From CAZQBY01 sp964540655 (lineage in GTDB: Archaea; Altiarchaeota; Altiarchaeia; JAFGQM01), in the NCBI GenBank assembly GCA_964540655.1, contig CAZINR010000005.1, positions 1 through 40,076 of the forward strand: 40,076 bases of DNA, in the 5' to 3' direction. Shown one piece after another: positions 21,189-29,273 of the stretch. The notes below the pieces were generated by a model, which made no database searches, was not told where the DNA came from, and was given only the letters and a program-made list of their open reading frames with translations. Made by a program: the position numbers and the translations under genes. Numbering within the stretch: the stretch's first letter is position 1; every line of letters begins with the position of its first letter.

Positions 21189-21449
21189 TTATTCTACTGG
21201 ATCAACTGGGTTTTCCTCTGTCTTCTCTTTGACGCCCCGTATGGTCAAATCTCCGCCCGGGAATATCCTGCCCGCTATTCTCAGGGCTATAAAAGGGCTG
21301 AGTATCACGGCCAGGAGGACAAACACCGCAAAGAACCAGATTCCGAGTGTGAGCGTTGCGGTCAGGTAGAGAATCAAAAGCCCCAGGGAAAAAACTAACA
21401 AAGTGGCCAGCAGCGGGGTCAGCATCAGTCTTTTGAGCGCTTGCTCCAT
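21189..21449 (-). CDS. Small two-TM membrane protein, unknown function
   Basis: 86 aa with two adjacent hydrophobic helices (residues about 11-34 LTPLLATLLVFSLGLLILYL and 36-60 WFFAVFVLLAVILSPFIAL), followed by a short hydrophilic tail (GDLTIRGVKEKTEENPVDPVE). No family is recognised. It ends 46 nt from the second copy of the tRNA-Val 3' sequence and is divergent from the S-adenosylmethionine synthetase gene. A TATATATT-type run near 21476-21485 would serve as its promoter. Because it borders an att-like repeat it could be a leftover of integrated DNA, but nothing in its sequence proves that. Confidence 0.5.
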   Translation of the reverse strand: MEQALKRLMLTPLLATLLVFSLGLLILYLTATLTLGIWFFAVFVLLAVILSPFIALRIAGRIFPGGDLTIRGVKEKTEENPVDPVE

Positions 21450-21596
21450 TTTTTTGTTTAGTGTTAGTGCCTGTCTTATATATTGAAAAGAGAATAAAAG
21501 CCGAGAGGGATAACCTTCATATTACTACAATTAATATTCTCAGAAAACCCCTTTTATATTGTTCCCGCCTAACTTCCCGTTACATTTGGTGGGAAA

Positions 21597-22796
21597 ATGG
21601 CACGAAACATCATAGTCGACAAACTGTGCGGCAAGCATATAGAGGACGAAGAGGTCGAGATAGTCGAACGAAAGGGCATAGGGCATCCCGACTCCATAAG
21701 CGACGGCGTGGCGGACGCGGTGAGCCGCGCGCTGTGCAAGGAGTATCTCAAGCGCTTCGATGCCGTCATGCACCACAACACCGACGAGACGCAAATCGTC
21801 GCCGGAAAGTCCAGGCCCAAGTTCGGCGGCGGTGCCATAATCACTCCCATGGAGATGATACTGGTCGGCAGGGCGACAAACGAGGTGGAGGGGGAAGTCG
21901 TCCCCGTGTCTGAAATAGCCGTCCAGGCCGCGCGCGACTACATAAACGAGAACATAATCAACCTCGACCCGGACACCCAAATCAAGATAGACCCGAGGTA
22001 CGGCTGCGGCTCGGCGGACCTTCAGAGCGTCTTCAAGAACCGGAAGGACATCCCAGGGGCCAACGACACCTCCTTCGGCATAGGGTTCGCGCCCTTCTCG
22101 GAGGTCGAGCAGCTTACCCTCAAGTCCGAGGAGTGGCTCAACTCCCGCGAGACAAAGAAGAGGATACCTGCCCTGGGCGAGGACATCAAGGTCATGGGGC
22201 TGAGGGAGAAGGAGGACATCACGCTCACTATCTGCATAGCGCAGGTGGACAAGCACGTCTCCGGCATAAGCGAGTACCAGGAAAGCATCGAGAAGGCCAA
22301 GGATGGGCTCGCGAAGCTGGCCGAGGGGGTAACGAAGCGGGACGTTGAAATCCTCATAAACACGGGCGATATGCCTGACATGGGAGAGTCGGGGATCTTC
22401 CTGACTGTCACAGGGACCTCTGCCGAGAACGGCGACGACGGCTCGGTCGGGAGGGGCAACCGCGTATCAGGGCTGATAACCCCCGGTCGCCCGATGTCCA
22501 TGGAGGCGGCATCCGGGAAGAACCCCATAAACCACGTGGGCAAGATATACAACCTGCTCTCCTTCCGCATCGCGGACAGGATAGTCGAGGAGGTCAGCGG
22601 GGTCGAGCAGGCCGAAGTGCAACTACTGAGCCAGATAGGCAGGCCCATAGACGACCCGAGGATGTGCTACATAAGTTTGATGGCCGAGGACTTGAAATCA
22701 GCGCAGAAAGACGCCACCTCCATAGCCGACGAGATGCTGGCCGGCATCAAGAAGGTGACTGAGGACGTCATACACGGCCGGGTGAGGACGTTCTGA
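21597..22796 (+). CDS. mat: Archaeal-type S-adenosylmethionine synthetase
   Basis: 399 aa, the normal length of the archaeal MAT family, which is distinct from bacterial MetK. Diagnostic segments are VEIVERKGIGHPDSISDGVADAVS near the N-terminus, HHNTDETQIVAGKS, and GDDGSVGRGNRVSGLITPGRPMSMEAA-type sequence toward the C-terminal half. It makes SAM from methionine and ATP, which feeds the radical SAM and tRNA methyltransferase enzymes in this window. Promoter: TTTATATT near 21552-21559 would place the transcript start near 21584, and a GGTGGG run just before the ATG could pair with 16S rRNA, so this gene has a short leader. Confidence 0.96.
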   Translation: MARNIIVDKLCGKHIEDEEVEIVERKGIGHPDSISDGVADAVSRALCKEYLKRFDAVMHHNTDETQIVAGKSRPKFGGGAIITPMEMILVGRATNEVEGEVVPVSEIAVQAARDYINENIINLDPDTQIKIDPRYGCGSADLQSVFKNRKDIPGANDTSFGIGFAPFSEVEQLTLKSEEWLNSRETKKRIPALGEDIKVMGLREKEDITLTICIAQVDKHVSGISEYQESIEKAKDGLAKLAEGVTKRDVEILINTGDMPDMGESGIFLTVTGTSAENGDDGSVGRGNRVSGLITPGRPMSMEAASGKNPINHVGKIYNLLSFRIADRIVEEVSGVEQAEVQLLSQIGRPIDDPRMCYISLMAEDLKSAQKDATSIADEMLAGIKKVTEDVIHGRVRTF

Positions 22797-22822
22797 GAAA
22801 AAAGTTAAAAGAAAAAGAAGAG

Positions 22823-22843
22823 GCAGCAGGTTTTTCCTGCTGC
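22823..22843. terminator. Hairpin between convergent mat and mannanase genes
   Basis: Perfect 8-bp stem GCAGCAGG-type (22823-22830 with 22836-22843) closed by a TTTTT loop, in a 73-nt gap between two convergent stop codons. A/T-rich runs flank it on both sides. It probably ends transcription from one or both directions. Confidence 0.55.
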
Positions 22844-22869
22844 TCCTGTTTCTGTTCAGCCAATGCCTC

Positions 22870-25584
22870 CTAGACGCAATCCGGGCAAGTAGAATCCTCC
22901 TTGGCCGGATGGCAACTGCCGTCGCAGACTCCCTTGAAGCAGTTGTCGCAGGAGGCTGACGTGCAGTCATCGTCGTTGGACGAGTCGCAGCCCGAAGGAC
23001 AGCAGCCGTCGGCGTTTATGCACTGCGTTATCTGCGTGTTGCTGCATGATGCAGAGCATGTCCCGGCGTTGCTGCATGTGTCCGTGGTGCACTCGTTGCT
23101 GTCATCGCAGTCAGCGTCAGCAGAGCAGGCAGCGGCTCCGCAGGTTCCAGAGCAGCAGACTCCCGAAGAGCAGACTGTGTTGTCGGCCACGTTGGTGTTG
23201 TCGCAGGAAGCGCTGCATGTGCCCGCGTTCAGACAGGTGTCTGTGGTGCACTCGTTGCTGTCATCGCAGTCTCCGCTGACAGAGCAAGCGGCTGCGCCGC
23301 AGGTTCCGTAACAGCAGATTCCGCCCGTGCAGCTGGTGTTGTCAGCCACGTCGGTGTTGTCGCAGTATGCGCTACAGGTTCCGGCGTTCATACAACTGTC
23401 CGTGGTGCACTCGTTGCCGTCATCGCAGTCTATGCTGGCCGCGCAGGTCAGCGGAGCGCACACTCCAGAGCAGCAGACCCCGAAACTGCAGTTGGTGTTG
23501 TCTGCCAAAACCGTGTTGCTGCAAGTGCCGTCCACGTTGCACACATCACTGGTGCATTCGTTGCCGTCATCGCAATCCTGGTTGGAGGTGCACGGACTCA
23601 TCGCAGCAGCGTGGCCGGAGATTAGGTTACAAGTGGATGTATTCTCCGGGCAATAGACGCCGAAGCTGTCATAGTCTGTATATGTATGGTCGTACAAGAT
23701 CCAGAACAGATCGCCGTTGCTGCCGTTGCTCTCCAGTGCACTGTACCACTCGGTCATGTAGGTATCCCTTGAGGAACCCTGCTTACCCATCTCACCCAAT
23801 ACCACCGGCTTGCCCAGGACGTTGTGCGCATCCGAGGTGTGCTCAACTATCCAATTCAGGGAATCGGCTAGGTTTGTGCCCCAGTGGTCCGGATAGAGGT
23901 GATAGGACGCATAGTCGATGTTGCTGAGGTTGTGGTCGGCTATGTAGTCCGTCCCCTGAGAGCCGTCGTACCTCCATCCGCTTCCGCCGCTGTAGAAGCC
24001 CTCCTGGCCTGTCGTCACTAGATGGTTGCTGTCGATGCCCTTTATGTAGGCGCTCATCTCGTTGACCCAATTGTTCATGGTCGCTCCACTCGAGTCGGAG
24101 GTCGCCCTCGGCTCGTTAGCGAGCTCCCACGCCAGTATCGTAGGGTCGTTCTTGTAGGCGATTCCAGTCACCGTGTTAACCCTATTCAAGGTGTAGTTTA
24201 TGTAGTCCTTGTACAGGTTCTTGGTGCATGTGGAGGTGTAGAAGCTGTCGTGCGTGCCTCCGCCGCACCATGAGACATACTGGTTCATGCCTCCGAAGTC
24301 GTCCCAGTTGTTGACCAGTGGGAGCACCAGCCTCAGGCCCCTGTCTTTTGCCAGCTTAATCACATTGTCGAAATGGACGAATGTCGGTTCGTCGTAGACG
24401 CCGGCGCTCGGCTGGAAGTTGTAGCCGTCCCAGCCACTGCCGCTGTTGTTTCCGTCGCCAAAAGCCCATGTTCTGATTGCGCTTAGTCCAAGATCTGCAG
24501 CGTCGTCCAGCACCTCAGGCACGCAGCCCTCCGCAGGCGGCGGATTAGTGGCGTCGCAGGTGAGGTTCTTGTACCAGAGGTAATAGTTGTTGGTCCCTGC
24601 GAACTTCCAGGTGCTGCCGTTCAGGACGAAGTCCGTGTCGTTCACTGTCACGAACATCTCGGGCGGCGGACAATCATAATCGCTGAGGTAGTCGCATTCC
24701 GCCAAGCAACATCCATCGCCATACGAGCATGTGGTCACGTCGGGGTTGCTGCATGTCGCCGAACAAGTCCCTGCGTTGCTGCAGGTGTCCGTGGTGCAAG
24801 GGATTCCATCGGCGCAGTCCGCACCTGCCGAGCAGGTGGGCTCCACGCACTCTCCGGAGCAGCAGACGCCTCCCGTACAGGAGGTGTCGTCAGCCACGTT
24901 CGGGTTCGTGCAGTATGAGCTGCATGTCCCCGCGTTGTTGCAGACGTCGCTAGTGCATTCGTTTGAGTCGGAGCAGTCACCGCTGGAAGAGCAGGTGGCC
25001 ACGACGCACGCGCCGGAGCAGCATATTCCGCCCGTGCAGCCCGTGTTGTCGGGCTCCGCCGGGTTGCTGCAGACCCCATCCGTGCAGACATCCTGCGTGC
25101 ATTCGTCGCCGTCGTAGCAGTCCGAGCTGTTGGTGCAGCCGCCTCCCGAGACGTCAACCATCTTCGTCCCGCTGTAGCAGCCGCCTGAGCAGGTGGTCCC
25201 GCCGACGACCTTGCACCTGACATAGACGGTCCCGCCGTTCTTGGCTGCGGCCGTGTTGGACTGGCTCTGGTCGCCCTTCTTATACTCAGGGTTCGTAGAG
25301 CCTGATTGTAGAGTTATCACCTCGTTAGCGTCGTTTATCGTTATCGTCGTCACAGTGCCGCTACAGTCGGAAGCGTCACAGTATTGCTGGGCGTACGTCA
25401 CATAGGGTGGCGCCCCCCTCCCCGATAGCGCCGCACTGCAGGACATGGTGAAGGTGTCGTCGATTGCCAACGACTGGTCCGTCGTCGGGCTGTCCATCGT
25501 CACACCCGTCACATCCTTGGAGGCGGCGCTTGCGAGCATAGAAAAGGATATTATTAACAAACAAAACAGTATTGTCTTTTTCAT
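22870..25584 (-). CDS. Secreted GH5 mannanase-like glycoside hydrolase flanked by Cys-rich repeats
   Basis: 904 aa with a signal peptide (MKKTILFCLLIISFSMLASA). Residues about 25-148 are a beta-rich domain. Three Cys-rich repeats of 45-52 aa cover 150-305 (consensus DC-DDSNECTTDTC-NAGTCS-C-N, then GVCCSGTC). The GH5 TIM barrel runs about 311-645: GTNNYYLWY, AIRTWAFGD, catalytic acid/base E491 in AWELANEPR and nucleophile E598 in PVVLGEMGK. This arrangement fits GH5_7 endo-beta-mannanases. Four more repeats follow (665-872), then a Cys-rich tail. Both repeat blocks end with a variant unit (Q/T-C-x-DGCC-x3-C-D). It should act outside the cell on plant-type or microbial mannans. Putative Shine-Dalgarno GAGG precedes the ATG. 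Confidence 0.82.
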   Translation of the reverse strand: MKKTILFCLLIISFSMLASAASKDVTGVTMDSPTTDQSLAIDDTFTMSCSAALSGRGAPPYVTYAQQYCDASDCSGTVTTITINDANEVITLQSGSTNPEYKKGDQSQSNTAAAKNGGTVYVRCKVVGGTTCSGGCYSGTKMVDVSGGGCTNSSDCYDGDECTQDVCTDGVCSNPAEPDNTGCTGGICCSGACVVATCSSSGDCSDSNECTSDVCNNAGTCSSYCTNPNVADDTSCTGGVCCSGECVEPTCSAGADCADGIPCTTDTCSNAGTCSATCSNPDVTTCSYGDGCCLAECDYLSDYDCPPPEMFVTVNDTDFVLNGSTWKFAGTNNYYLWYKNLTCDATNPPPAEGCVPEVLDDAADLGLSAIRTWAFGDGNNSGSGWDGYNFQPSAGVYDEPTFVHFDNVIKLAKDRGLRLVLPLVNNWDDFGGMNQYVSWCGGGTHDSFYTSTCTKNLYKDYINYTLNRVNTVTGIAYKNDPTILAWELANEPRATSDSSGATMNNWVNEMSAYIKGIDSNHLVTTGQEGFYSGGSGWRYDGSQGTDYIADHNLSNIDYASYHLYPDHWGTNLADSLNWIVEHTSDAHNVLGKPVVLGEMGKQGSSRDTYMTEWYSALESNGSNGDLFWILYDHTYTDYDSFGVYCPENTSTCNLISGHAAAMSPCTSNQDCDDGNECTSDVCNVDGTCSNTVLADNTNCSFGVCCSGVCAPLTCAASIDCDDGNECTTDSCMNAGTCSAYCDNTDVADNTSCTGGICCYGTCGAAACSVSGDCDDSNECTTDTCLNAGTCSASCDNTNVADNTVCSSGVCCSGTCGAAACSADADCDDSNECTTDTCSNAGTCSASCSNTQITQCINADGCCPSGCDSSNDDDCTSASCDNCFKGVCDGSCHPAKEDSTCPDCV

Positions 25585-25681
25585 TTTAAATCCTCAAGGA
25601 TTTGCGCGTATTTTTGGAGAAGCGGTAATATAAATTACTACGCGAGTAAAGCCTTTTTCAACCCGCAAGGCTAATTTAAGC

Positions 25682-26332
25682 ATGAGAAAACCCACGCTCG
25701 CAATCCTGGCAATCGTCGCCCTGGCGTTCTTAGCTAGCGGCTACTTCTACCCGCAGGTCCCCAACGTCATGATCACCCACTGGGGCTTCCAGGGCGAACC
25801 GGACGGTTACATGTCTAAAGAGTGGGGCCTGTTCCTGATACCGAGCCTGCTCGCCGTCTTCGCCCTGCTGTTCGTGAAGATACCTGAGATAGACCCCCTC
25901 AAAAAGAACATCGAGAAGTTCAGGCCGCACTACGATAACTTCATAATACTGCTCTTCTTGTTCCTGTTCGCCATCCAGCTGGTGATGATACTCTGGAATC
26001 TCGGCGTACAGCTTAGCTTCGCGCTCGTGCTCCCGCCGCTGATGGCCATGCTCTTCTACTACGTGGGCGTGCTGTGCGCGCATGCCGAGAAGAACTGGTT
26101 CATAGGGATAAGGACACCCTGGACCATGAGCAGCGATGCGGTCTGGGAAAAGACGAACAAACTAGCCGGGAAGCTGTTCAAGATATCCGCGGCTATAATC
26201 CTGCTCAGCATGCTGCTGCCCGAGCTGATGGTTCTGTTCATACTCGGGCCCGTCGTCTTCACCGGAGCCTACACCGTCTGGTATTCGTATTCTGAGTACC
26301 AGAAAGAGCGGAAAAGTGGCACTGCTCACTAA
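25682..26332 (+). CDS. SdpI-like / DUF1648 integral membrane protein
   Basis: 216 aa with about six TM helices. The N-terminal DUF1648 segment has the signature YPQVPNVMITHWGFQGEPDGYMSKEWG. The C-terminal SdpI-like segment has NWFIGIRTPWTMSSDAVWEKTNKLAGKLF. In Bacillus, SdpI gives immunity to the SdpC killing toxin and signals to a repressor. Archaeal homologues have no known partner, and no toxin or ArsR-type repressor gene is beside this copy. The last codons lie in a short direct repeat (CACTGCTCACT at 26321-26331 and 26350-26360), which may reflect a local duplication after the stop. Confidence 0.85.
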   Translation: MRKPTLAILAIVALAFLASGYFYPQVPNVMITHWGFQGEPDGYMSKEWGLFLIPSLLAVFALLFVKIPEIDPLKKNIEKFRPHYDNFIILLFLFLFAIQLVMILWNLGVQLSFALVLPPLMAMLFYYVGVLCAHAEKNWFIGIRTPWTMSSDAVWEKTNKLAGKLFKISAAIILLSMLLPELMVLFILGPVVFTGAYTVWYSYSEYQKERKSGTAH

Positions 26333-26409
26333 AAACCCACGGCAACAGCCACTGCTCACTGCTCACGGGGCAGGGTCAGCGCTTTTAATACCCCCCTTCT
26401 ATATCCCAC

Positions 26410-26544
26410 ATGGAAACAATAACGAAATCCATAGTAACCTTCAACAACAAGCACCAATCCGATATGGTTGTAGTGGGGTCCGAGGAGGCTATCGTGGGCG
26501 TTTCGCCGGAGATTGCGGTAGTCCCCTCTTTCACCTTCGCCTGA
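26410..26544 (+). CDS. Possible small leaderless gene (44 aa), unknown function
   Basis: ATG at 26410, TGA at 26542-26544. The product is a 44-aa beta-rich peptide (METITKSIVTFNNKHQSDM, then VVVGSEEAIVGVSPEIAVV). Support comes mainly from the promoter: CTTTTAATA at 26382-26390 is centred 24 nt before the ATG, the same geometry as the leaderless genes in this window. The codons use the genome's preferred ATA and GTG/GTC forms. No family is recognised. It could instead be the 5' part of a non-coding transcript that continues into the hairpin region downstream. Confidence 0.4.
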   Translation: METITKSIVTFNNKHQSDMVVVGSEEAIVGVSPEIAVVPSFTFA

Positions 26545-26558
26545 CTCCGTAAGTCGTT

Positions 26559-26711
26559 GAGGGGCGCCAGTTGGGGCGGCTTGCGGTCGGGGGTCCGCAA
26601 GCGCGCAAGCCCCCTCTTCACTATCAAGCCCTTATTGGGGCGTTAAAAACTAAAGGGAGGCTCGACCAAGGAAACCAGACCTGGGCGTTATACCTGGGGG
26701 CGAGAGCCCCC
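26559..26711 (+). ncRNA. Candidate structured RNA in the gap before kae1-bud32
   Basis: The 488-nt interval 26333-26820 has no large gene but strong pairing. An outer stem GAGGGGC/GCCCCCTC (26559-26565 with 26609-26616) encloses a perfect 8-bp hairpin GCTTGCGG/CCGCAAGC (26579-26586/26595-26602). A second hairpin, GGGGGC/GCCCCC (26696-26701/26706-26711), is closed by a GAGA loop of the GNRA class. A/T-rich runs that could start or stop transcription lie between and around them. I do not recognise an SRP, RNase P or guide RNA signature. The strand is assumed. Confidence 0.35.
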
Positions 26712-26820
26712 GCTTCATTCTCAAAATGACCTTCATCAAGACCATGCTCGTCTGCCGCATGATGGCACATGCCGCCGACCAAGACCGTTAGGGTTTTATA
26801 CAATATCGCTCTAAAGCTAC

Positions 26821-28407
26821 GTGATTTCTTTGGGTATTGAGGGAACAGCGCACACGTTAGGCGTAGGTGTAGTCAAGGATGAAGACATCCTGGCGGACAT
26901 CAAGAAGACCTATTCTCCAAAAGGCGGCGGCATACACCCAAGAGAGGCTTCGAGATACATGGCCGACCACTTCGGAGAGGCTCTGCGAGAGGCAATAGAT
27001 GAGGCTGACATCGACAAGGAGGAAATCGACCTTGTCTCGTTCTCCCAGGGTCCCGGGTTGGGGGCCTGCTTGTCCAACGTAGGGGTTGGTGCGCGCGCAC
27101 TGGCACTCTCGCTCGGGGTCCCGATAATCGGGGTGAACCACTGCGTCGCGCACATAGAGATAGGCAATCTCATCGCGCGCAGAGAGCATCCGGACTGGGT
27201 CCAGCCTCTGGTGCTCTACGTCTCCGGAGCGAACACCCAGATACTGATGTTCAAGAACAAACGCTACCGCGTGTTCGGAGAGACCCTGGACATAGGCATC
27301 GGCAACATGCTGGACAAGTTCGGGCGGAAGGCCGGTCTTGCGCACCCGGCAGGCCCCAAGATAGAGGAGCTTGCGCGCAAGGGAGACAATTACATCCAAC
27401 TGCCTTACGTGGTCAAGGGCAACGATCTTTCTTTCTCGGGCATATACACCGAATCGCTGAAGAAGCTCCAAAACAACAGCATAGAGGACATCTGCTATTC
27501 TCTTCAAGAGACTTCCTTCGCAATGCTCGTCGAAGCCACCGAGCGCGCGCTGTGCCACCTGAAATCCGAGTGCCTCCTTCTGACCGGAGGAGTGGCCAAC
27601 AACAAGCGCCTGCAGGAGATGCTGGGGATTATGTCCAAGGACAACTGCGCGTCTTTTTCCGTGCCAAAGGGCTACTGCGGCGACAACGGCGCCATGATAG
27701 CGTGGACGGGCCTTGTCATGCATAAGAGCGGCATAAGGCACAGGATAGAGGACACCAAGACCGACCAGGATTTCCGGACTGACCAGGTGGAGATAACCTG
27801 GGCCAAAACAAGCAAAGGTCCCAAACCGGAGACTCCAGGCCGGTGGAAGGGCGCAGAGGCCGTTCTGAGTCTGGAGGGCAGCAGAATCATCAAGGAGAGG
27901 ATCGGGAAGGAGTACAGGATAAAACAGTTGGATGGTATTATAAGGAAAGCGCGCACCTCAAGAGAGCCGCGCCTCCTCAACAGTGCGCACGCTGCGGGTG
28001 TCCCGACGCCGGAGGTCTTCGAGGTCAGAAAGGAGGACTGCACGTTCATAATGGAGTACCTGGACGGAGTGCCCCTTTACAAAGAGATAGAGTCAAAAAC
28101 CAGACTCGCCAAGGAGGTGGGCTCGCTGGTCAGAAAGCTGCACGACCAGAACATTTTCCATGGAGACCTGACGACATCGAACATGATAGCCAAGGGCGGG
28201 AGAGTCCACTTCATAGACTTCGGCCTCGGCGGAACGAGCAGGAAGCTGGAGGACAAGGCCACCGACCTGCTGCTGCTCAAGAAGGCCCTGAATGCGAACC
28301 ACTCCTCGAAATTCGAGGAGCTCTGGGCTAAAGTGCTGGAAGGATACGGCAGGTCGGAAGTGCTCAAGCAGCTGGAGAAGGCCGAGAAACGTGGCCGATA
28401 CTTGTAA
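26821..28407 (+). CDS. kae1-bud32: Kae1-Bud32 fusion: tRNA threonylcarbamoyladenosine synthase subunit and kinase
   Basis: 528 aa starting with GTG at 26821; the TATA-like GTTTTATAC at 26793-26801 is centred 24 nt upstream, which supports this start. Kae1 occupies about 1-320, with metal ligands H107 and H111 (NHCVAH) and D288 (GDNGAM), plus VSGANTQI. Bud32 covers about 345-528: REPRLLNSAHAAGVPTPEVF, catalytic HGDLTTSNM (D449) and HFIDFGLG (D466). Together with Sua5, Pcc1 and Cgi121 they form the KEOPS complex that makes t6A37 in ANN-decoding tRNAs. The fusion is known in many euryarchaeal lineages. The Ham1-type gene downstream is a frequent archaeal neighbour. Confidence 0.95.
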   Translation: MISLGIEGTAHTLGVGVVKDEDILADIKKTYSPKGGGIHPREASRYMADHFGEALREAIDEADIDKEEIDLVSFSQGPGLGACLSNVGVGARALALSLGVPIIGVNHCVAHIEIGNLIARREHPDWVQPLVLYVSGANTQILMFKNKRYRVFGETLDIGIGNMLDKFGRKAGLAHPAGPKIEELARKGDNYIQLPYVVKGNDLSFSGIYTESLKKLQNNSIEDICYSLQETSFAMLVEATERALCHLKSECLLLTGGVANNKRLQEMLGIMSKDNCASFSVPKGYCGDNGAMIAWTGLVMHKSGIRHRIEDTKTDQDFRTDQVEITWAKTSKGPKPETPGRWKGAEAVLSLEGSRIIKERIGKEYRIKQLDGIIRKARTSREPRLLNSAHAAGVPTPEVFEVRKEDCTFIMEYLDGVPLYKEIESKTRLAKEVGSLVRKLHDQNIFHGDLTTSNMIAKGGRVHFIDFGLGGTSRKLEDKATDLLLLKKALNANHSSKFEELWAKVLEGYGRSEVLKQLEKAEKRGRYL

Positions 28408-28409
28408 CT

Positions 28410-28423
28410 CTCGCATATGCGAG
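28410..28423. repeat. 14-bp palindrome after kae1-bud32 (copy of the TCGCATATGCGA repeat)
   Basis: CTCGCATATGCGAG directly follows the stop codon (2 nt). It is the third copy of the 12-bp core TCGCATATGCGA in the window. A second G/C hairpin (CCGCC-GCG-GGCGG) follows near 28457-28469, and an imperfect direct repeat GTTACRCTACACT sits at about 28481-28513. The cluster could be a transcription end or a small palindromic element. Confidence 0.5.
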
Positions 28424-28542
28424 GGAAGATTTACAGAGAGATTTCACGACGCTCCGCCGCGGGCGGGGATGCGATAGTTAGTTACGCTACACTGCGCGCA
28501 GTTACACTACACTTTTATAAACAAAACCCATAACAACCAGCG

Positions 28543-29091
28543 ATGGAAATAGTCTTCGTGACCACTAACAAGGGGAAGATGGCAGAAGCCAGGGAAATAG
28601 GCGCGCATTATGGGATAAATTTCATACCCAACGACTACGACGCCGTGGAGATGCGCTCGAACGACCCGAAGGAGATAGCAGCGGAGAGCGCGAAGGACGC
28701 TTACGCCAAAATCAAAAGACCGCTCATAGTCGAGGACTCCGGGTTGTTCATAGACACGCTGAGGGGGTTCCCGGGGACCTACTCCGCCTTCGTCTTCCGC
28801 ACCATAGGCGTGGACGGCGTGCTGAAGGTCATGGAGCACAAAGTGAAGCGCTCCGCGACCATGAAGTCGGCTGTCGCCTACACTGACGGGAAGACTGTCA
28901 AGACCTTTCTGGGAGAGGTGAGGGGCGAGGTGCCCAAGGATTCAAGAGGCACGGGCGGATTCGGCTACGACCCCATTTTCATACCGGAAGGGAAAGAGCT
29001 CACCTTCGGACAGGACCTCGAGTACAAGTCCGAGGTTTCACACCGCGCGCAGTCTATAAGGAAGTTCTGTGAATGGTACGCCGATAAATAA
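28543..29091 (+). CDS. XTP/dITP diphosphatase (Ham1/RdgB family)
   Basis: 182 aa. The N-terminal signature VFVTTNKGKMAEAREI binds the nucleotide; the acidic metal-binding segment is IVEDSGLFIDTLRGFPGTYS; the C-terminal segment is GFGYDPIFIPEGKELTFGQ and SHRAQSIRKF. The enzyme hydrolyses ITP, dITP and XTP to monophosphates and so keeps deaminated purines out of DNA and RNA. A TATA box (CTTTTATAA, 28512-28520) lies 26 nt before the ATG, so it has its own leaderless promoter despite the conserved linkage to kae1-bud32. Confidence 0.95.
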   Translation: MEIVFVTTNKGKMAEAREIGAHYGINFIPNDYDAVEMRSNDPKEIAAESAKDAYAKIKRPLIVEDSGLFIDTLRGFPGTYSAFVFRTIGVDGVLKVMEHKVKRSATMKSAVAYTDGKTVKTFLGEVRGEVPKDSRGTGGFGYDPIFIPEGKELTFGQDLEYKSEVSHRAQSIRKFCEWYADK

Positions 29092-29162
29092 CTTTTTATA
29101 CGTCTTACAGCAAATATCGCGCAGTCTCCGGGGACGGAAGACTGGAGACCGAAAACCGTATT

Positions 29163-29235
29163 GCCCCAGTAGTGTAGTGGCCTATCATACGGCCCTGTCG
29201 AGGCCGTGACCCGGATTCGAATTCCGGCTGGGGCG
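29163..29235 (+). tRNA. tRNA-Asp (anticodon GTC)
   Basis: A 73-nt cloverleaf: acceptor GCCCCAG/CTGGGGC, anticodon stem CGGCC/GGCCG with loop CTGTCGA (GTC), T arm CCGGA/TCCGG with loop TTCGAAT, discriminator G. CCA is not encoded. A TATA element (CTTTTTATAC, 29091-29101) lies upstream, and a T-run (29237-29242) directly after the gene should end transcription. The 5' leader contains two mutually exclusive short hairpins. Confidence 0.96.
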
Positions 29236-29273
29236 CTTTTTTCAAAACATACAGGTAATTAATCGGGTGGAAA

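Noticed and set aside
22990..23600. Periodic DNA repeats that could be read as a CRISPR or tandem-repeat array
   Set aside because: The periodicity is imperfect, has no constant spacer length, and translates into Cys-rich protein repeats of the mannanase gene.
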